A DNA stretch of 64,000 nt from positions 36,019,662 to 36,083,661 of the forward strand of contig CM038704.1 of assembly GCA_021613375.1 (NCBI GenBank). Direction: 5' to 3'. The stretch's first letter is position 1, and the number at the start of each line of letters is the position of its first letter. This stretch comes from Megaleporinus macrocephalus (taxonomy: Eukaryota > Chordata > Actinopteri > Characiformes > Anostomidae). The position numbers and the translations under genes were made by a program. This document shows positions 11,530 through 23,073 of the stretch, piece after piece. The notes under the pieces are model-generated. The model saw only the letters and a list, made by a program, of their open reading frames with translations, was not told the origin of the DNA and made no database searches.

Positions 11530-13378
11530 GTAGAAATGTGTTTTGTAGCATTGTGTTGTACCCCTCTGGCTGATGTTTAGTGCTGTGAGGCATTGGATAA
11601 GATTGTGTTGTACCGCTCTGACGGAGGTTTAGTGTTGCGTAGTGTTGTACAGAATTGTGTTGTAACTCTCTTACTGATGTGTATTATTGTGGAGCATTGT
11701 GCAAAATTATGCTGTACTGCTCTGATGCTTGGTGTTGTGTAACACTGCTGAACTGTGTTGTACCAATCACACTGAAGTTTATTTTTGTGTCGTACTGTAC
11801 AGAATTTTGTTGTTCCTCTCTGGCTGATGTTTAGTGCTGTGTGGCACAGTACCTAATTATGTAGTACTGCAATGGACTATGTGTATTGCTGTATATTAAT
11901 GTACAGAATTCATAGTGTGTATAAATACCCAACAAAAATAATTAAATAACTGTGTTCACAGTTTTTGGTAGTATATGTCTGAATTATGTTCTGAATTACA
12001 TGAGGTTGTGTTGTACTTCTCAATGATGATTGAGAATGATTTAAGTTGTGTAAAGTTATGCTGTGCATTTCAATGATAATTTTAGTTAGACCTGTAGAAT
12101 AGAGTTATGTAGACTTGTGTAGATTAAGGTTAACTTGTTTCGAGTTGTGTTGTACCTCTCTGGATGATGTGCTGTGTTGTTTAGAGTTATGCTGAGTAGA
12201 GTACAGTTGTATATGTGTTGTACCTCTCTGGATGATGTGCTGTGTTGTTTAGAGTTACGCTGAGTAGAGTACAGTTGTATATGTGTTGTACCTCTCTGGA
12301 TGATGTGCTGTGTTGTTTAGAGTTATGCTGAGTAGAGTACAGTTGTATATGTGTTGTACCTCTCTGGATGATGTGCTGTGTTGTTTAGAGTTATGCTGAG
12401 TAGAGTACAGTTGTATATGTGTTGTACCTCTCTGGATGATGTGCTGTGTTGTTTAGAGTTACGCTGAGTAGAGTACAGTTGTATATGTGTTGTACCTCTC
12501 TGGATGATGTGCTGTGTTGTTTAGAGTTATGCTGAGTAGAGTACAGTTGTATATGTGTTGTACCTCTCTGGATGATGTGCTGTGTTGTTTAGAGTTATGC
12601 TGAGTAGAGTACAGTTGTATATGTGTTGTACCTCTTTGATGTGGTGTTGTTGGAAGGGTAGTGGTACTCTCCTGGATGATGTGCTGTGTTGTTTAGAGTT
12701 ATGCTGAGTAGAGTACAGTTGTATATGTGTTGTACCTCTCTGGATGATGTGCTGTGTTGTTTAGAGTTATGCTGAGTAGAGTACAGTTGTATATGTGTTG
12801 TACCTCTCTGGATGATGTGCTGTGTTGTTTAGAGTTATGCTGAGTAGAGTACAGTTGTATATGTGTTGTACCTCTCTGGATGATGTGCTGTGTTGTTTAG
12901 AGTTATGCTGAGTAGAGTACAGTTGTATATGTGTTGTACCTCTCTGGATGATGTGCTGTGTTGTTTAGAGTTATGCTGAGTAGAGTACAGTTGTATATTT
13001 GTTGTACCTCTCTGGAAGATGTGCTGTGTTGTTTAGAGTTACGCTGAGTAGAGTACAGTTGTATATTTGTTGTACCTCTCTGGGTGATGTGCTGTGTTGT
13101 GTGGAGTTGTGCTGAGTTATGGAGAGCTTTGTTGAACCTCTATGGATGATGCATAGTGTTGAGTAATGTTGTGAAAAACTGAATTATGAAGAGTTGTGTT
13201 ATAGCTCTGTGGACAATGTGTAGTGTCGTGTGGAGTTGTGCTGAGTTATGCAGAGTTGTGTATCACCTCCCTAGACGAAGTACAGTGTTGTGTAGGGTTA
13301 TGCACAGTTGTGTTCTATATCGCTGGATGATTGGTAGTGTCATGTAGAGCTGTGTTGAGTTATGCAGAGTTGTTGTAC
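11530..13378. repeat. 68-bp satellite carrying copies of the exon 25 splice donor
   Basis: The unit is 68 bp in the homogeneous core (about 12150-13090), with TGTACCTCTCTGGATGATG recurring at 12151, 12219, 12287, 12355, 12423, 12491 and 12559, and again from 12731 at 68-bp steps; one unit near 12627-12670 is rearranged. Diverged units extend to about 11530 on one side and up to exon 25 on the other. Read on the gene strand, each unit holds CATCATCCAGAGAG|GTACAA, which is the end of exon 25 plus its donor. Confidence 0.92.
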
Positions 13379-13484
13379 CTCTCTGGATGATGCGCTGGCT
13401 TTGTCTCCGCACTCCCGCGTTCCTCAGGAACCTCCACTCTCTCTCCTTCCTTACCTGACTCTCCAGATCGTGCTCTTCTGGGAT
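13379..13484 (-). CDS. rptor: rptor exon 25 (inferred number); donor end shared with a satellite
   Basis: The exon is 106 nt, phase 0 to 1, 35 full codons from IPEEHDLESQVRKEREWRFL to RRQSQRIIQR (human about 974-1009), the basic helical lead-in to the WD40 propeller. Three things are odd. The acceptor tract is a (TC)n microsatellite. Codons 10-12 (CAG GTA AGG) form a near-consensus donor inside the exon. The last 17 coding bases plus the real donor GAG|GTACAA recur many times as the unit of the satellite in the next intron (11530-13375). The coding frame is intact. Confidence 0.96.
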
Positions 13485-13486
13485 CT

Positions 13487-13540
<54 letters not shown>
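13487..13540. repeat. (GA)n microsatellite, polypyrimidine tract of exon 25
   Basis: A purine run on the plus strand gives an almost pure TC tract directly before the exon 25 acceptor. The first adenosine upstream of the AG on the gene strand is at 13541, so the branch point lies at least about 55 nt away. Confidence 0.9.
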
Positions 13541-13542
<2 letters not shown>

Positions 13543-14149
13543 GTTGGAAACAATTTATTCCCTCATGCGAACTAGTTTTGGAATACCTGAGAATCAGACT
13601 TCCCCAAAACCCTCCACAAACAAGAAAGAATCACACTCACGCTCAGAGCAGATGGGCAGCAGACTCTTCAGGGAACACGACTCTGAGTGAGACATCAACA
13701 CCTCTCTGAACACGGGAGGAGAATCCGTCCCCCTTTCTTCTCTCACTAAACTTTTACTGCCTAATTTACCTCATTTCACTTTTCTGTGTTCTTCTCAGGA
13801 TAGACACACTTACACCTTCTCTACCACTCGCTCGATTATTCCATCCGTTTTCTCAGTCTTATTCTCATTCTCTCACATAAGATTTCACCAAACACAATTC
13901 ATGCACCATCCACAGATGTGTTCTTCTATGGCTATTGTTGAACAACTTTACAGGCGACTGGTGATTTCAGGGTCTGAAGGTTAGCAATGTTGTATTGATC
14001 AGGCCTTCTTGATCCACGGTCTAATGACCTGGGGAGTTTTGCTTCATTCTAACATTTGTCTACTGATCTACAACACTTCAGATATCAGATACTAAACATC
14101 ATCACCAAAAAAAAACTGATGTGTGGTTAACACTATTTTGCCTACCTGT

Positions 14150-14212
14150 TTTAATGTAAATCATAAGTTGCTCTGGATATGGGCACCTGCCAAATGCTGT
14201 AAATGTAAAGCG
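14150..14212 (+). mobile_element. SINE 3'-tail remnant
   Basis: GTTGCTCTGGATATGGGCAC, then CTGCCAAATGCTGTAAATGTAAA resembles the conserved 3' end shared by many fish SINEs and their partner LINEs (the GCTCTGGATAAGAGCGTCTG type). No tRNA-like head is visible nearby. Confidence 0.5.
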
Positions 14213-15069
14213 TGCAGCATAACACCCTACGAGCAGCAAATTTCTCTGGCTCTCTAAACCTTTACTGCAGGCATGCGACTTGACAAGGCCGCCTAGGGTG
14301 TGCCTAAGTAGGAAATTGTTTCTGGAGTGCATATCTCTGAATCCCTGAAGACTAGCAATGCAGTCCAGGCTTCATTGGAAAGGGCACATTATTGTCTAGT
14401 CAGATTTTTGTAGTCACTTCTTGTTAATCATTCCCTTCCCGTTTTATTCATGATGTTATAATTGAATAGTTGACATTTCATCATTGCCGACCTTAATAAA
14501 TCTGTACAATTGCTAACGTGGGCAAATAGAACAACTATTTGTCTAAAAACTAGTTCGCAAACCTGACTGTTATATCCAGCCACCTTCTTGTCGACAAGCC
14601 ATCATTTACTCTCCTAGAACCTCTTGGTTTTGTTTTACTGCATCAACACCCGCATAACAGACTTGAACACAGCCGCACACTCGCCAGTGCTCACTCGCCT
14701 TTACACACCAACGCAGCTTATTAAACATGTATCCAGGAGTGCTGTTTCTATATGAGCTAAATGAGAAAAACATTTGTGGTGATTATATACTCGCCCACGT
14801 GCACACAAATCCACTGAAATCCAGGCCCAAACACGCCCCCACGCGTACGCAGCCCCCAATGAAACCAACAACAGCCATCCCTCCCACACCACCCCTCATA
14901 AGTATAACTCAGGCACAAAACTTATCTAGAACATGTTCAGTTCAGTTGTTCCATGTATAGCAGCTCAGGCAAATAAGAGAAACAGATGTGATAATACAGT
15001 GCATGTTATTATATAGTTTAAAGCTCGTCTGCTGATTCTATACACACATGCATTGAACAAGAATTTATG

Positions 15070-15300
15070 TTATATCAGGTCCATGTTGAAATGTAAATCC
15101 TCAGAAAGTTGTGACAACGTTATTTGACAGTCTCCTAGAATCCGTTATTCGTTCCATTATATCTCCATGGAACTACATGAAATTTTGCTAGTTGCCAAAA
15201 TTTAGTCATAAGACCATAAAACAACAATATTTAGTAGTTAGGTTGTGTCACAAGGTTGTCAATATTGTTCAGACAACGAAAAAGGAATATCTTTGGTAGC
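15070..15300. repeat. GTTGTCACAACGTTG-rich dispersed repeat, copy 1
   Basis: GTTGAAATGTAAATCCTCAG, AAAGTTGTGACAACGTT, CTCCTAGAATCCG and TCCATTATATCTCCATGGAAC occur in order. The same blocks occur in reverse complement at 17690-17830. Confidence 0.6.
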
Positions 15301-16494
15301 CATGTTGTAAGAAAGTGTATTTGCTGAGGCATTACAGTTAGCATGTTACTTTTGCAGGTATTTATGTTAGTTTCAGGCTGGTGCATTACTTCAATGTTAC
15401 CAACTTAGCTTGGGGCTAGAATGTTAGCTTGAATCCAGTACTTTAATTAACAGTTAGCTTGGGGCTGCTGAAGGTTGGCATGTTACTTTGCAACTAGCAT
15501 GTAAGCTATGGGTTGGTGTGTTAGCTCGCAAATTCACAGACTCCAAGATTGGGGCTAGTGTCTAAGCTTGCAGTTAGCACATTATTTAGCAGTTAGCATG
15601 TTAGCTTCAAGCTGGTACCTCAGCTTACATTTGGCACATTATCTTATAATTATAATAATAATAATAATTATTATTTTTTTTTTTTTTTACAAAATTTATA
15701 TAACATGTTGACTTCAAGCTGGCATGGTAGCTTGCAGATATAGTACAGGTCAATCTATATTTAGAGCATCAGTCCAGACTTTGGAACATGTATGCTTATA
15801 ATGGATGCTGATTAGACTGAATACTCAGGTACTCAAATTTTGTACTAAATAACTAAATAACTTGGTGAAATTTTGTACTAAATAACTTGGGTTCATGTTT
15901 TGCATAAGCAGTACTATTAAATTATCATATTAAGTATCATAAAAGCATTTCACTTTCAATACCCAGCCCTAGGCAGTGTTTTTTGGTTCTAACTTTAGGC
16001 CCAGCTGGACCTCATGATCAAAGTACATCACCACATACAGCATCAGATTCAGTATTTAGTGCAGATCAGACTGGAAAATATTTGTTTATAACAAGTTTCT
16101 TGGACGATTAAAATTCCGAGCTAGCCTCGTCCTGGAACAACCCTAAAATCCTGGCAAGTGAGGGTACGCACGCACATTCTCATATGAAGCACTCAGCAAG
16201 CTGCAGCCGCCTCAGTGTAACCCACGAGATGGAGTTTGACAGCTTCATTCGAGCAAAAGAAGACGAGCTAGGAGTTTTTCCATTCGGCTGAAAAACAAGG
16301 TGAAAATGGGTCTAAAAAGAGAAACGAGATGGAAGAAATCTTGCCATAGCCAGGTACTGGATGAAAGGGGGATTGTGGTGGTGAGGGGTTACCTGAACAG
16401 GCGATCTAAACTCACTTAAAAGGCATAGTCCAAATTCACAATGCTAATGTGGCTAACGTGAGCTGGTGCCAGGAAGGTAGCATGCAACGTAAGA

Positions 16495-16740
16495 GGAATT
16501 CTAGGAGGTCGTGACAACGTACTGACTTTGTTGCCACTACGCTATCACAATGTTGTCAGATACCGTCATCTCAACTCTTTAAGGGATTACATTTCAATAT
16601 TGTGATAACAGTACGTTGTCACAATGTTGTCAAAACATAACTGTGTTGTCAGGGTGGAATCTTACATATGTTCCAAAATATCATGTAATAACACAGTGTT
16701 GTAGCAATATTGTAAGAAATTAGACAAAATGTGTGTTTGC
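16495..16740. repeat. GTTGTCACAACGTTG-rich dispersed repeat, copy 2
   Basis: Repeated GTTGTCACAATGTTGTCA motifs and GTGACAACGTACTGACTTTG resemble the copies at 15070 and 17560. Confidence 0.5.
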
Positions 16741-17349
16741 TGGGTCAGAACCCCACTGGTCAGGTCAGCTTCTGATACTGAATCAATAGTATCCCTATAT
16801 TCATTTAGCATCAAGTATTTCAGCATGCTTGCACACAAACAGAGATATCAGCACTGTTTCAGCAGCTCCTCATTAAAACATTACACCTAGGAGTGACTTC
16901 TCTGAGCATTTAGTATTCCATGAATTTTTTTGGAAAAACAGCTTCTCACACACTTCAATTCTGTCACGCCTTGGCCTTCCTGAGAAAGTTATAATTAAAC
17001 TTTGCTGTTCTGAGGTGCACAGCTGTACCTGTTGAAAGCTGTTAATTTGCTTTTGCTGTGAGGAGAAAACCTGCTGTTGTAAATGAGCAAATCAGTGATG
17101 TAGCGCGAGCCAGAGGATAATGAGATTTTGATAAAAGTTATAAACGTACTTTCACCCCAAACATTAGCTTAACTAGCAAAGACTAAACGCTAGCTGGACC
17201 AAAAAACATGACCTCATTAAAAGGCAGCTGCTGGCATTTATTCGAGAAGAATGCACACAAATCCTTGCGTGATCTCGACAACCTACGTTGTACTTTGCTA
17301 ACTGGCCCCTGTTGGCTTTTACTCAATAGGATTGAACACATGCCCACAC

Positions 17350-17900
17350 AGCTGTCACAAAGTTAAAATGTAATTCCTCAGAAAGTTGTGACAACATTGT
17401 GAATGTTTTAGCACCTTGTCACAACCTCCTAGAATGTTTCTTATATATAAAGTGCTTGTCAAAAAATGGTAGATTTCTTTTGTTATAAATTAACACAACT
17501 GTAACTGTAGAAAGATCTCATTAAGCAGGATGCTAAATTGTGTGAGCTAGCACCAGGCAAATACACAACGTTGTCAAAACATTGTCTACTGTTGTCTACA
17601 ACAATGACTAAAGTTGGAGCTTTTTATGTTGCCTAAACACGATTGTCATAACGTCACAAATGACACTGTCTTATGTTATTATAACTATGTGTTGGCAACA
17701 TAGCAAAGTTCCATGCAGATATAATGGAATTTATTTAGGATTCTAAGAGTTTGTGACAACCTACTGACAAGTTTGCCACTACGTTGTCACAAGGTTGAAA
17801 TGTAATTACTCAGAAAGTTGTGACATTTTAACAGAATTGTGGGCACTAAAACAATAGGTTGTCACAATGTTGTCACACCAGAACTGTGTTTGCAGGGCAT
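17350..17900. repeat. GTTGTCACAACGTTG-rich dispersed repeat, copies 3 and 4
   Basis: AAAATGTAATTCCTCAGAAA then GTTGTGACAACATTG at 17364, and again GAAATGTAATTACTCAGAAA then GTTGTGACA at 17793. The second stretch also carries the inverted block TTCCATGCAGATATAATGGA. Tandem or nested copies are likely. Confidence 0.55.
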
Positions 17901-18112
17901 CTGACATGAGCGAGCAAGCTTAATCTCATTTTGCTAGTATCCTGAATGAAACATAACAAATGCAAGCAGGTACCAGACAGCACTCGTGAGCCAGTCCCAG
18001 CTAGCATTACTGGCTAAATTAAGCAACACCGGATTGTTTAATATGTTCTTGCGTGTAAAATGCTAACTGGCTGCTGCTAGCTTTCACTGGGAACAAACAC
18101 ATTTCCTAGCAT

Positions 18113-19028
18113 TAGAGATGGACCGATCAGCGTTTTTGAGGCCGATTCCGATTGCCGATCACCTTTCAGCATGACCGGCCGATAGCCGATACCGTTAGCG
18201 GGCGGGAAATATGACACGGCAGGGCTACATGTAGTTATCATTGCAAGCAAATCATGAAACATGGTCTAAACTGGTTTATTACCTTTTTTAACGAGCTCAT
18301 GTGAAACAGCATAATATTTTTAACAAAACTAACAGTAAATAAACAAAGTAAATCAAACAAATATCCCTAATACTGCAATTATTAAATTTAGACCCTTAAT
18401 TTAAAACTAAAAAAGCTAATTAAATAAATGCAGTAAAAACTGCAGTCATTAAATGCAGACTCTGTTATTTTAAATGACAATCTGCAATCATTAAATGTAG
18501 ATCTTGAATTGATGCTGCTGTACTGTTTGTACCGGTCTGATCTGGTCTGCACTGGGTTATTATCTGTTCTGGGTTATTAGTTTTGTGCTAGCTGTGCGTG
18601 CTAGCTCTGCTGTTTGCTGATACTCACTGTATTCAGCTGTGTGCAGTGTCGTATCAGATTAGTAGTATAAAATGTCTTTGTCTTGGTTCTCCCACGAGAC
18701 ACGCTGATTTTACACATTTTAAAATACGGTAAAACACTGCCAGATGGACATGCTTTTTTATCAGCGTTTCCTTTTTCGCGAGGCCGCTGCTTCAGTCAGT
18801 TTGTCGAAAATGAAAGGGTATGTGTTTCCACCTAGCGGTTCAGATAGGAATTGCAGGGAGCTGGCCGGAGGGGGTTCTCCTCTTCTTGGATGAAACGCTA
18901 GCTGGAAATACAGAAATTAGGCTTATTTGTCTCGGGATCGTCTAAATTGGAAAAATATCATCCGATCACATATTTTGATGAAAAATCGGCCGATACCGAT
19001 ACATAGCCGATCAATCTTTCCATCTCTA
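18113..19028 (+). mobile_element. non-autonomous hAT-like element with 8-bp target duplication
   Basis: The termini TAGAGATGGA and TCCATCTCTA are perfect inverted repeats. They are flanked by CCTAGCAT (18105-18112) and CCTATCAT (19029-19036), an 8-bp duplication with one mismatch, typical of hAT insertion. Subterminal CCGATA/TATCGG-type motifs are abundant at both ends. No transposase coding sequence is present. Related copies lie at 25028-25312 and 39196-40000. Confidence 0.8.
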
Positions 19029-20159
19029 CCTATCATGATCTCATTCATTAAGATTCTAACTCACACTAGCCAGCATTCATCTTATATGAGAAAGCAGACA
19101 TCCTAGCATATTAAATGAAATGAAACGTTACAAACCACAGCTATCAGGGACCAGATAGCATTCTACAAATCATGTTAGCCAGTCCAAGCTAGCATTTTTG
19201 CGTGAACTAAAAAGCTAGAGTAAACTGTTTTCTTTCTAGAGGTGCGTGTTTTCTAACATTTGTTACAAACGAAAGCACACTAGCATAGCCGATTAGCATT
19301 AGAACATGACATTTCTAGGTGACCTAACACAAGGTTGTTCTGCAGAGTTGGACACTGGCAGGTGTTTCACAGCCTTAAGGAGCTGAAACCTGACCGAACG
19401 AAACCCTGCAATGCTGGAATAGAGATATGACTCGGCTAGGCTTTTCCCACAGCACAGAGAGAGCACTCAATATTTCACACAGAGAGAGAGAGAGAGAGAG
19501 AGAACAGTGGGTTCTGAGCGATAATGAAAAAGACAAGCTCTCATGCTTTCTTTATTCGCCTTCTCTCTTGCTTTTCAGAGTCTCCCTCCTTATATTGTCT
19601 CTCTCCGTCTCTTTCTCTCCGTCTTCATTATTAATGAAACTGTAGCGCCGTCTCCCAATTACGTAGGATCTACAGCCGGCTCTTTGCTTTGTTCCTGTAG
19701 TAATCGGCTCCCTTTAGAGAGGAACAGAGAGATACGTACACGGATAATATTTCCATAAAGCACATTCAGACTTCTCTGATGCTCCTGCAAACACACAACG
19801 AGCAAGCCTGATGTCTGCTGGTCCACAAGGCCGTGTCTGGCAGTCTATCATGAACACCCCGTAAAAACAACAACAACGCTTACATAAGAAATTGTGAGAG
19901 TACTGAAATGAGGTGTGGCAGTGATTTAGTGATCCAGGATTAATTAAAAAGCATACAGAGCGGATTTGTAGCCTGCGCTCACTTACAAGCAGAGTTTTAC
20001 CACTAATGAATAGAATCCCGCTTCTGGACTTAACTGACCAGCCCAGAAAGATGCAGACCAACTTTGACCTTTACTACAGGTTTTTTCTGTGGATATTGCA
20101 TGCAACTGTTAATTTTTGCATATGGTCATATGTTTATGTATGAGTTATGAATGACTAAT

Positions 20160-20400
20160 GAATCTCGCTGTCCAATGACAAAAATGGAGATGTTTTTCGA
20201 TTTTAAGATTTTCTATTTTATGAATTTTACAATGAATGGACCAATAGAAATGCTCCAAAATAGCTTCGAAAAAAAAAAAAATTCTGGTTCCATTGACTTC
20301 CATTGAAAGTAAAGACAGCTTTTGGCCTCTCTTGTAAAGTTGGCATTTCGGAGATACATATTTTTCATTTTTCTTTTCCATCAATTTTATCATTTTCTTT
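20160..20400. repeat. dispersed repeat with ATTGGTCCA motif, copy 2
   Basis: GGACCAATAGAAATGCTCCAAA, then TTCCATTGACTTCCATTGAA and CTCTTGTAAAGTTGGCATTT, in the orientation matching 56105-56300. Confidence 0.6.
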
Positions 20401-20884
20401 GATCTAATACTAATACCAACGAAGAAAAATCAACAGTACTAATAATTTGTGCACATGGGAATTATATAAAAAACTACATGTACTGGTTTTATAGTTTCAG
20501 TATTTGTTCATATAAATGTGCTATTTTGTGTTTAATTTTAAACCTTGTTACATTGTGCCTATTTTCTTAAACAATACAAAATACAGAAAACACAGAAAAT
20601 ATTCACACTAGACAATCACATAATTTGAAATGTTTAAATAACCTACAATGTTTGGTTTATTTCACAGTTTTTATAGTGGGTATGATTTAGACATTATAAA
20701 GTCTGGTAGCGGGGAGCGATGCATTTACCTGCTTCTCATAAAAATACGCCGATGAGTATAGCTATTGGCTTATTGGCCTAAACCTTTTTATTTGTTTAGT
20801 AGGGAAACATCTGCATAAATTAGGGTGTGCTTCATTAAAATCATCTCGTCGCTGTACAAGGCAAAACAAATTAACAGAACAATC

Positions 20885-21065
20885 TAATTTACTTTTAATG
20901 TAACTCAATGTAACTATTTATTATTTCCAAACTATTTTGGAGCATTTCTATTAGTTCATTCATCATAAAACTGTCACACAATGTAAACGGCAGCTGTCGA
21001 GTTCAAATGATGTAGGAAATTAAAATTGACAAAAATAGAGAAACATGTTTTTCTTTGGTCAGCGA
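20885..21065. repeat. dispersed repeat with ATTGGTCCA motif, copy 3
   Basis: CTTTTAATGTAACTCAATGT, TTTTGGAGCATTTCTATTAG, CACACAATGTAAACGGC and ATGATGTAGGAAATTAAAATT align with copy 1 at 11170. Confidence 0.6.
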
Positions 21066-21389
21066 CAATATATAAATGGGCTGTTAGGCTGGTGCTTGAG
21101 TTAATGTGCCAAAGCTTCCTTGCTGTACAACAGTTTTATGAATCGCACAGAGTAGATCTAAAGGTATTAAAGGCGCTACAATCTGCACTCTTTCTTAATA
21201 TATAACCTTGATGAATAAAGGCAACTGTTTTTACATTTATTAATTTTCTAGGCTTACTTATAAAAAATTGTAAAGGAAAAGCTGACTATTTTCATAACAC
21301 GTTTCAGTAGAGCTCTATAAGTGTATCATTGTGAGTGAGGTGTAGGGGGTGGCATGACTTTATAGTTTTATTTATGCGTTCTATTACAC

Positions 21390-21660
21390 GGCAGTGTCTG
21401 TTTCACTGACACCAGCCCAACATACACTAACACACCACCACCAAACATCAGTGTTACTGCATTGCTGAGAATGATCCATCACCCAAATAATATCTGCTCT
21501 GTGGTGATCCTGTGGGGTTCTAGACCAATGAAAGACAACACTCTGTAACTGGAGAACTGCAAAGTGCTTCTGTATGTTAAGTGGAACCAATGAAATGAGA
21601 ATAAGTGTAGAAACAAAGAGGCATTATAATTAATGAAGTGGCTACTCGGTGTACACTGCA
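21390..21660 (+). repeat. teleost dispersed repeat (GTGTTACTGCA...CTGAGAATGATCC type), copy 1
   Basis: CAGTGTTACTGCATTGCTGA, then GAATGATCCATCACCCAAAT, CTGTGGTGATCCTGTGGGG and CTGCAAAGTGCTTCTGTATG are a repeat pattern widespread in otophysan genomes. A reverse-orientation copy is at 54850-55200. Confidence 0.65.
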
Positions 21661-22012
21661 CATATATTTTCTCTTCTAAATGGGTTGTTATAAAACTATT
21701 TCAGACATACATTTGTAAAAGTAAAACAAGCACAAGAAGAAAGTTATTAAATAGTAAAATATGTTTGTTCTCCCTCTGGGTGAGTGGGTGGGCTGAGAGT
21801 GAATGGGGTATCTTTCTCACAAGCTAAATCAAATATTCCCAAGGCTAAGACTTTGGACCGCGCAATAGTATTTAATATATAATGATCTTATTATCTGCGC
21901 TCGTGCTAATGTCTTTGCTCAGCTTAACTGATCGGGCCAAATAGAGTTTGACCAAATACACCCCGACAGACTTATTCGCAGATTGCTAATCAGACTCTCA
22001 ATGAACTCTGAC

Positions 22013-22123
22013 CTTCATCACTGGCTGGGCGAAGTATTTGGCACTCCAGTCACACAGGCCGGTCTGCAGGGCCACGCTGACGAAGTTTCTGTGTCCAGGA
22101 GCTTCTTCACCGTCCTCCGCCAT
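22013..22123 (-). CDS. rptor: rptor exon 24 (inferred number)
   Basis: The exon is 111 nt, phase 0 to 0, 37 residues from MAEDGEEAPGHRNFVSVALQ to DWSAKYFAQPVMK (human about 937-973). The first ten residues are acidic and divergent. The second half (TGLCDWSAKYFAQPVMK) is strongly conserved and leads into the WD40 domain. The leading ATG is just the first codon after the splice, not a start. The donor AAG|GTCAGA is moderate. Confidence 0.95.
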
Positions 22124-23073
22124 CTAACAAACACAGAGAGACAGAGATGGGCTGAAACCCACCTGAACAGCACCTGAACAGAACAAGCACGGTCGGTGTC
22201 TTTACCTTCTGAGAAGAATGTTCAGGTTAATCTAGTGAAGCTGATTTTCACACTAGTGTTGAGATCGGATTACATAAACCACCTTAGTGCTCTTTGATTT
22301 ATTACTTTGTGCTTTTTGTACCATGGATTTGTAGAACCATAAAATTCTGCAGGACTGTAGACCCCATACGGGAATAGTGCTCCTGTGACCGACTGCACAT
22401 TCATACAGTGTTCATTCAAACATATAGACTCATAGACTTATCCAGTCTCATACAGTCTCTTACAGTCTTAAAGAGACTACTGTAGTGTTTCATTCTGTTT
22501 CATACAGAGTCAGACATTCTCATTCAGACTACATTAGCAATCACCTGGGATACACAGACTCACACAGTCTCCCACAGACTTATATAGACTCACACATACT
22601 CACAGTCTCCCGCAGTCTTATACAGACTCCTATGGACTAAAAGTGCCATACAGATACACAGTCTCACAGTCTCATTCAGACTATGTTAGCAACCACCTGG
22701 GATACTATAGCAATCGCCAAACAACACCTTGGCAACCACCTGGCATACCACAGCAACAGCCTAACAACACACCTCAGCAGCCACCTGAGAGACCACAGCA
22801 ACAGCCTAACATTAACTCCTTATAAACAACCTGGAATACCACAGCAAAAGCCAAACAATGCCTTAGCGACCATCTAGAATACCATAGCAATGACCCAGCA
22901 CTGTCTTGGCAACCAACTAACAACCACAAAGTTACGTCCAAACAGTGAGCTGGAATATAAGAGTGCCTCGAATTACTGCATAAACACGACATAAATGATT
23001 AAACCACTCCTCAGTGTTCTGTCTCTGCTTAACCCAGCTTTCTCCCTCCAGCCAGACTGAAAGGGGAATATAC
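22124..23073 (-). other. rptor intron 23
   Basis: This 950-bp intron is dominated by repetitive sequence: ACAGTCTCATACAGACTCA-like units from 22440 to 22680, then an array of roughly 35-40 bp units at 22680-22930. No gene is seen. Confidence 0.7.
22680..22930. repeat. degenerate tandem repeat, unit about 35-40 bp
   Basis: GCAACCACCTGG and ACCACAGCAACAGCCTAACA alternate about six times, with divergence. Glutamine- and proline-rich open frames across it are by-products of the repeat. Confidence 0.7.

Larger units (their letters stand above)
13541..22012 (-). other. rptor intron 24
   Basis: This 8.5 kb intron has no gene that I recognise. It holds a SINE-type tail at 14150-14212, a family of CAACGTTGTCACAA-rich repeats between 15070 and 17900, a TAA/poly-T run at 15659-15690, a complete hAT-like element at 18113-19028, a GA run at 19480-19502, two copies of the ATTGGTCCA repeat and one copy of another dispersed repeat at 21390-21660. 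Confidence 0.7.

Noticed and set aside
18077..18262. Minus-strand open frame at the end of the hAT-like element
   Set aside because: It covers the terminal repeat and flanking DNA and has no transposase similarity.
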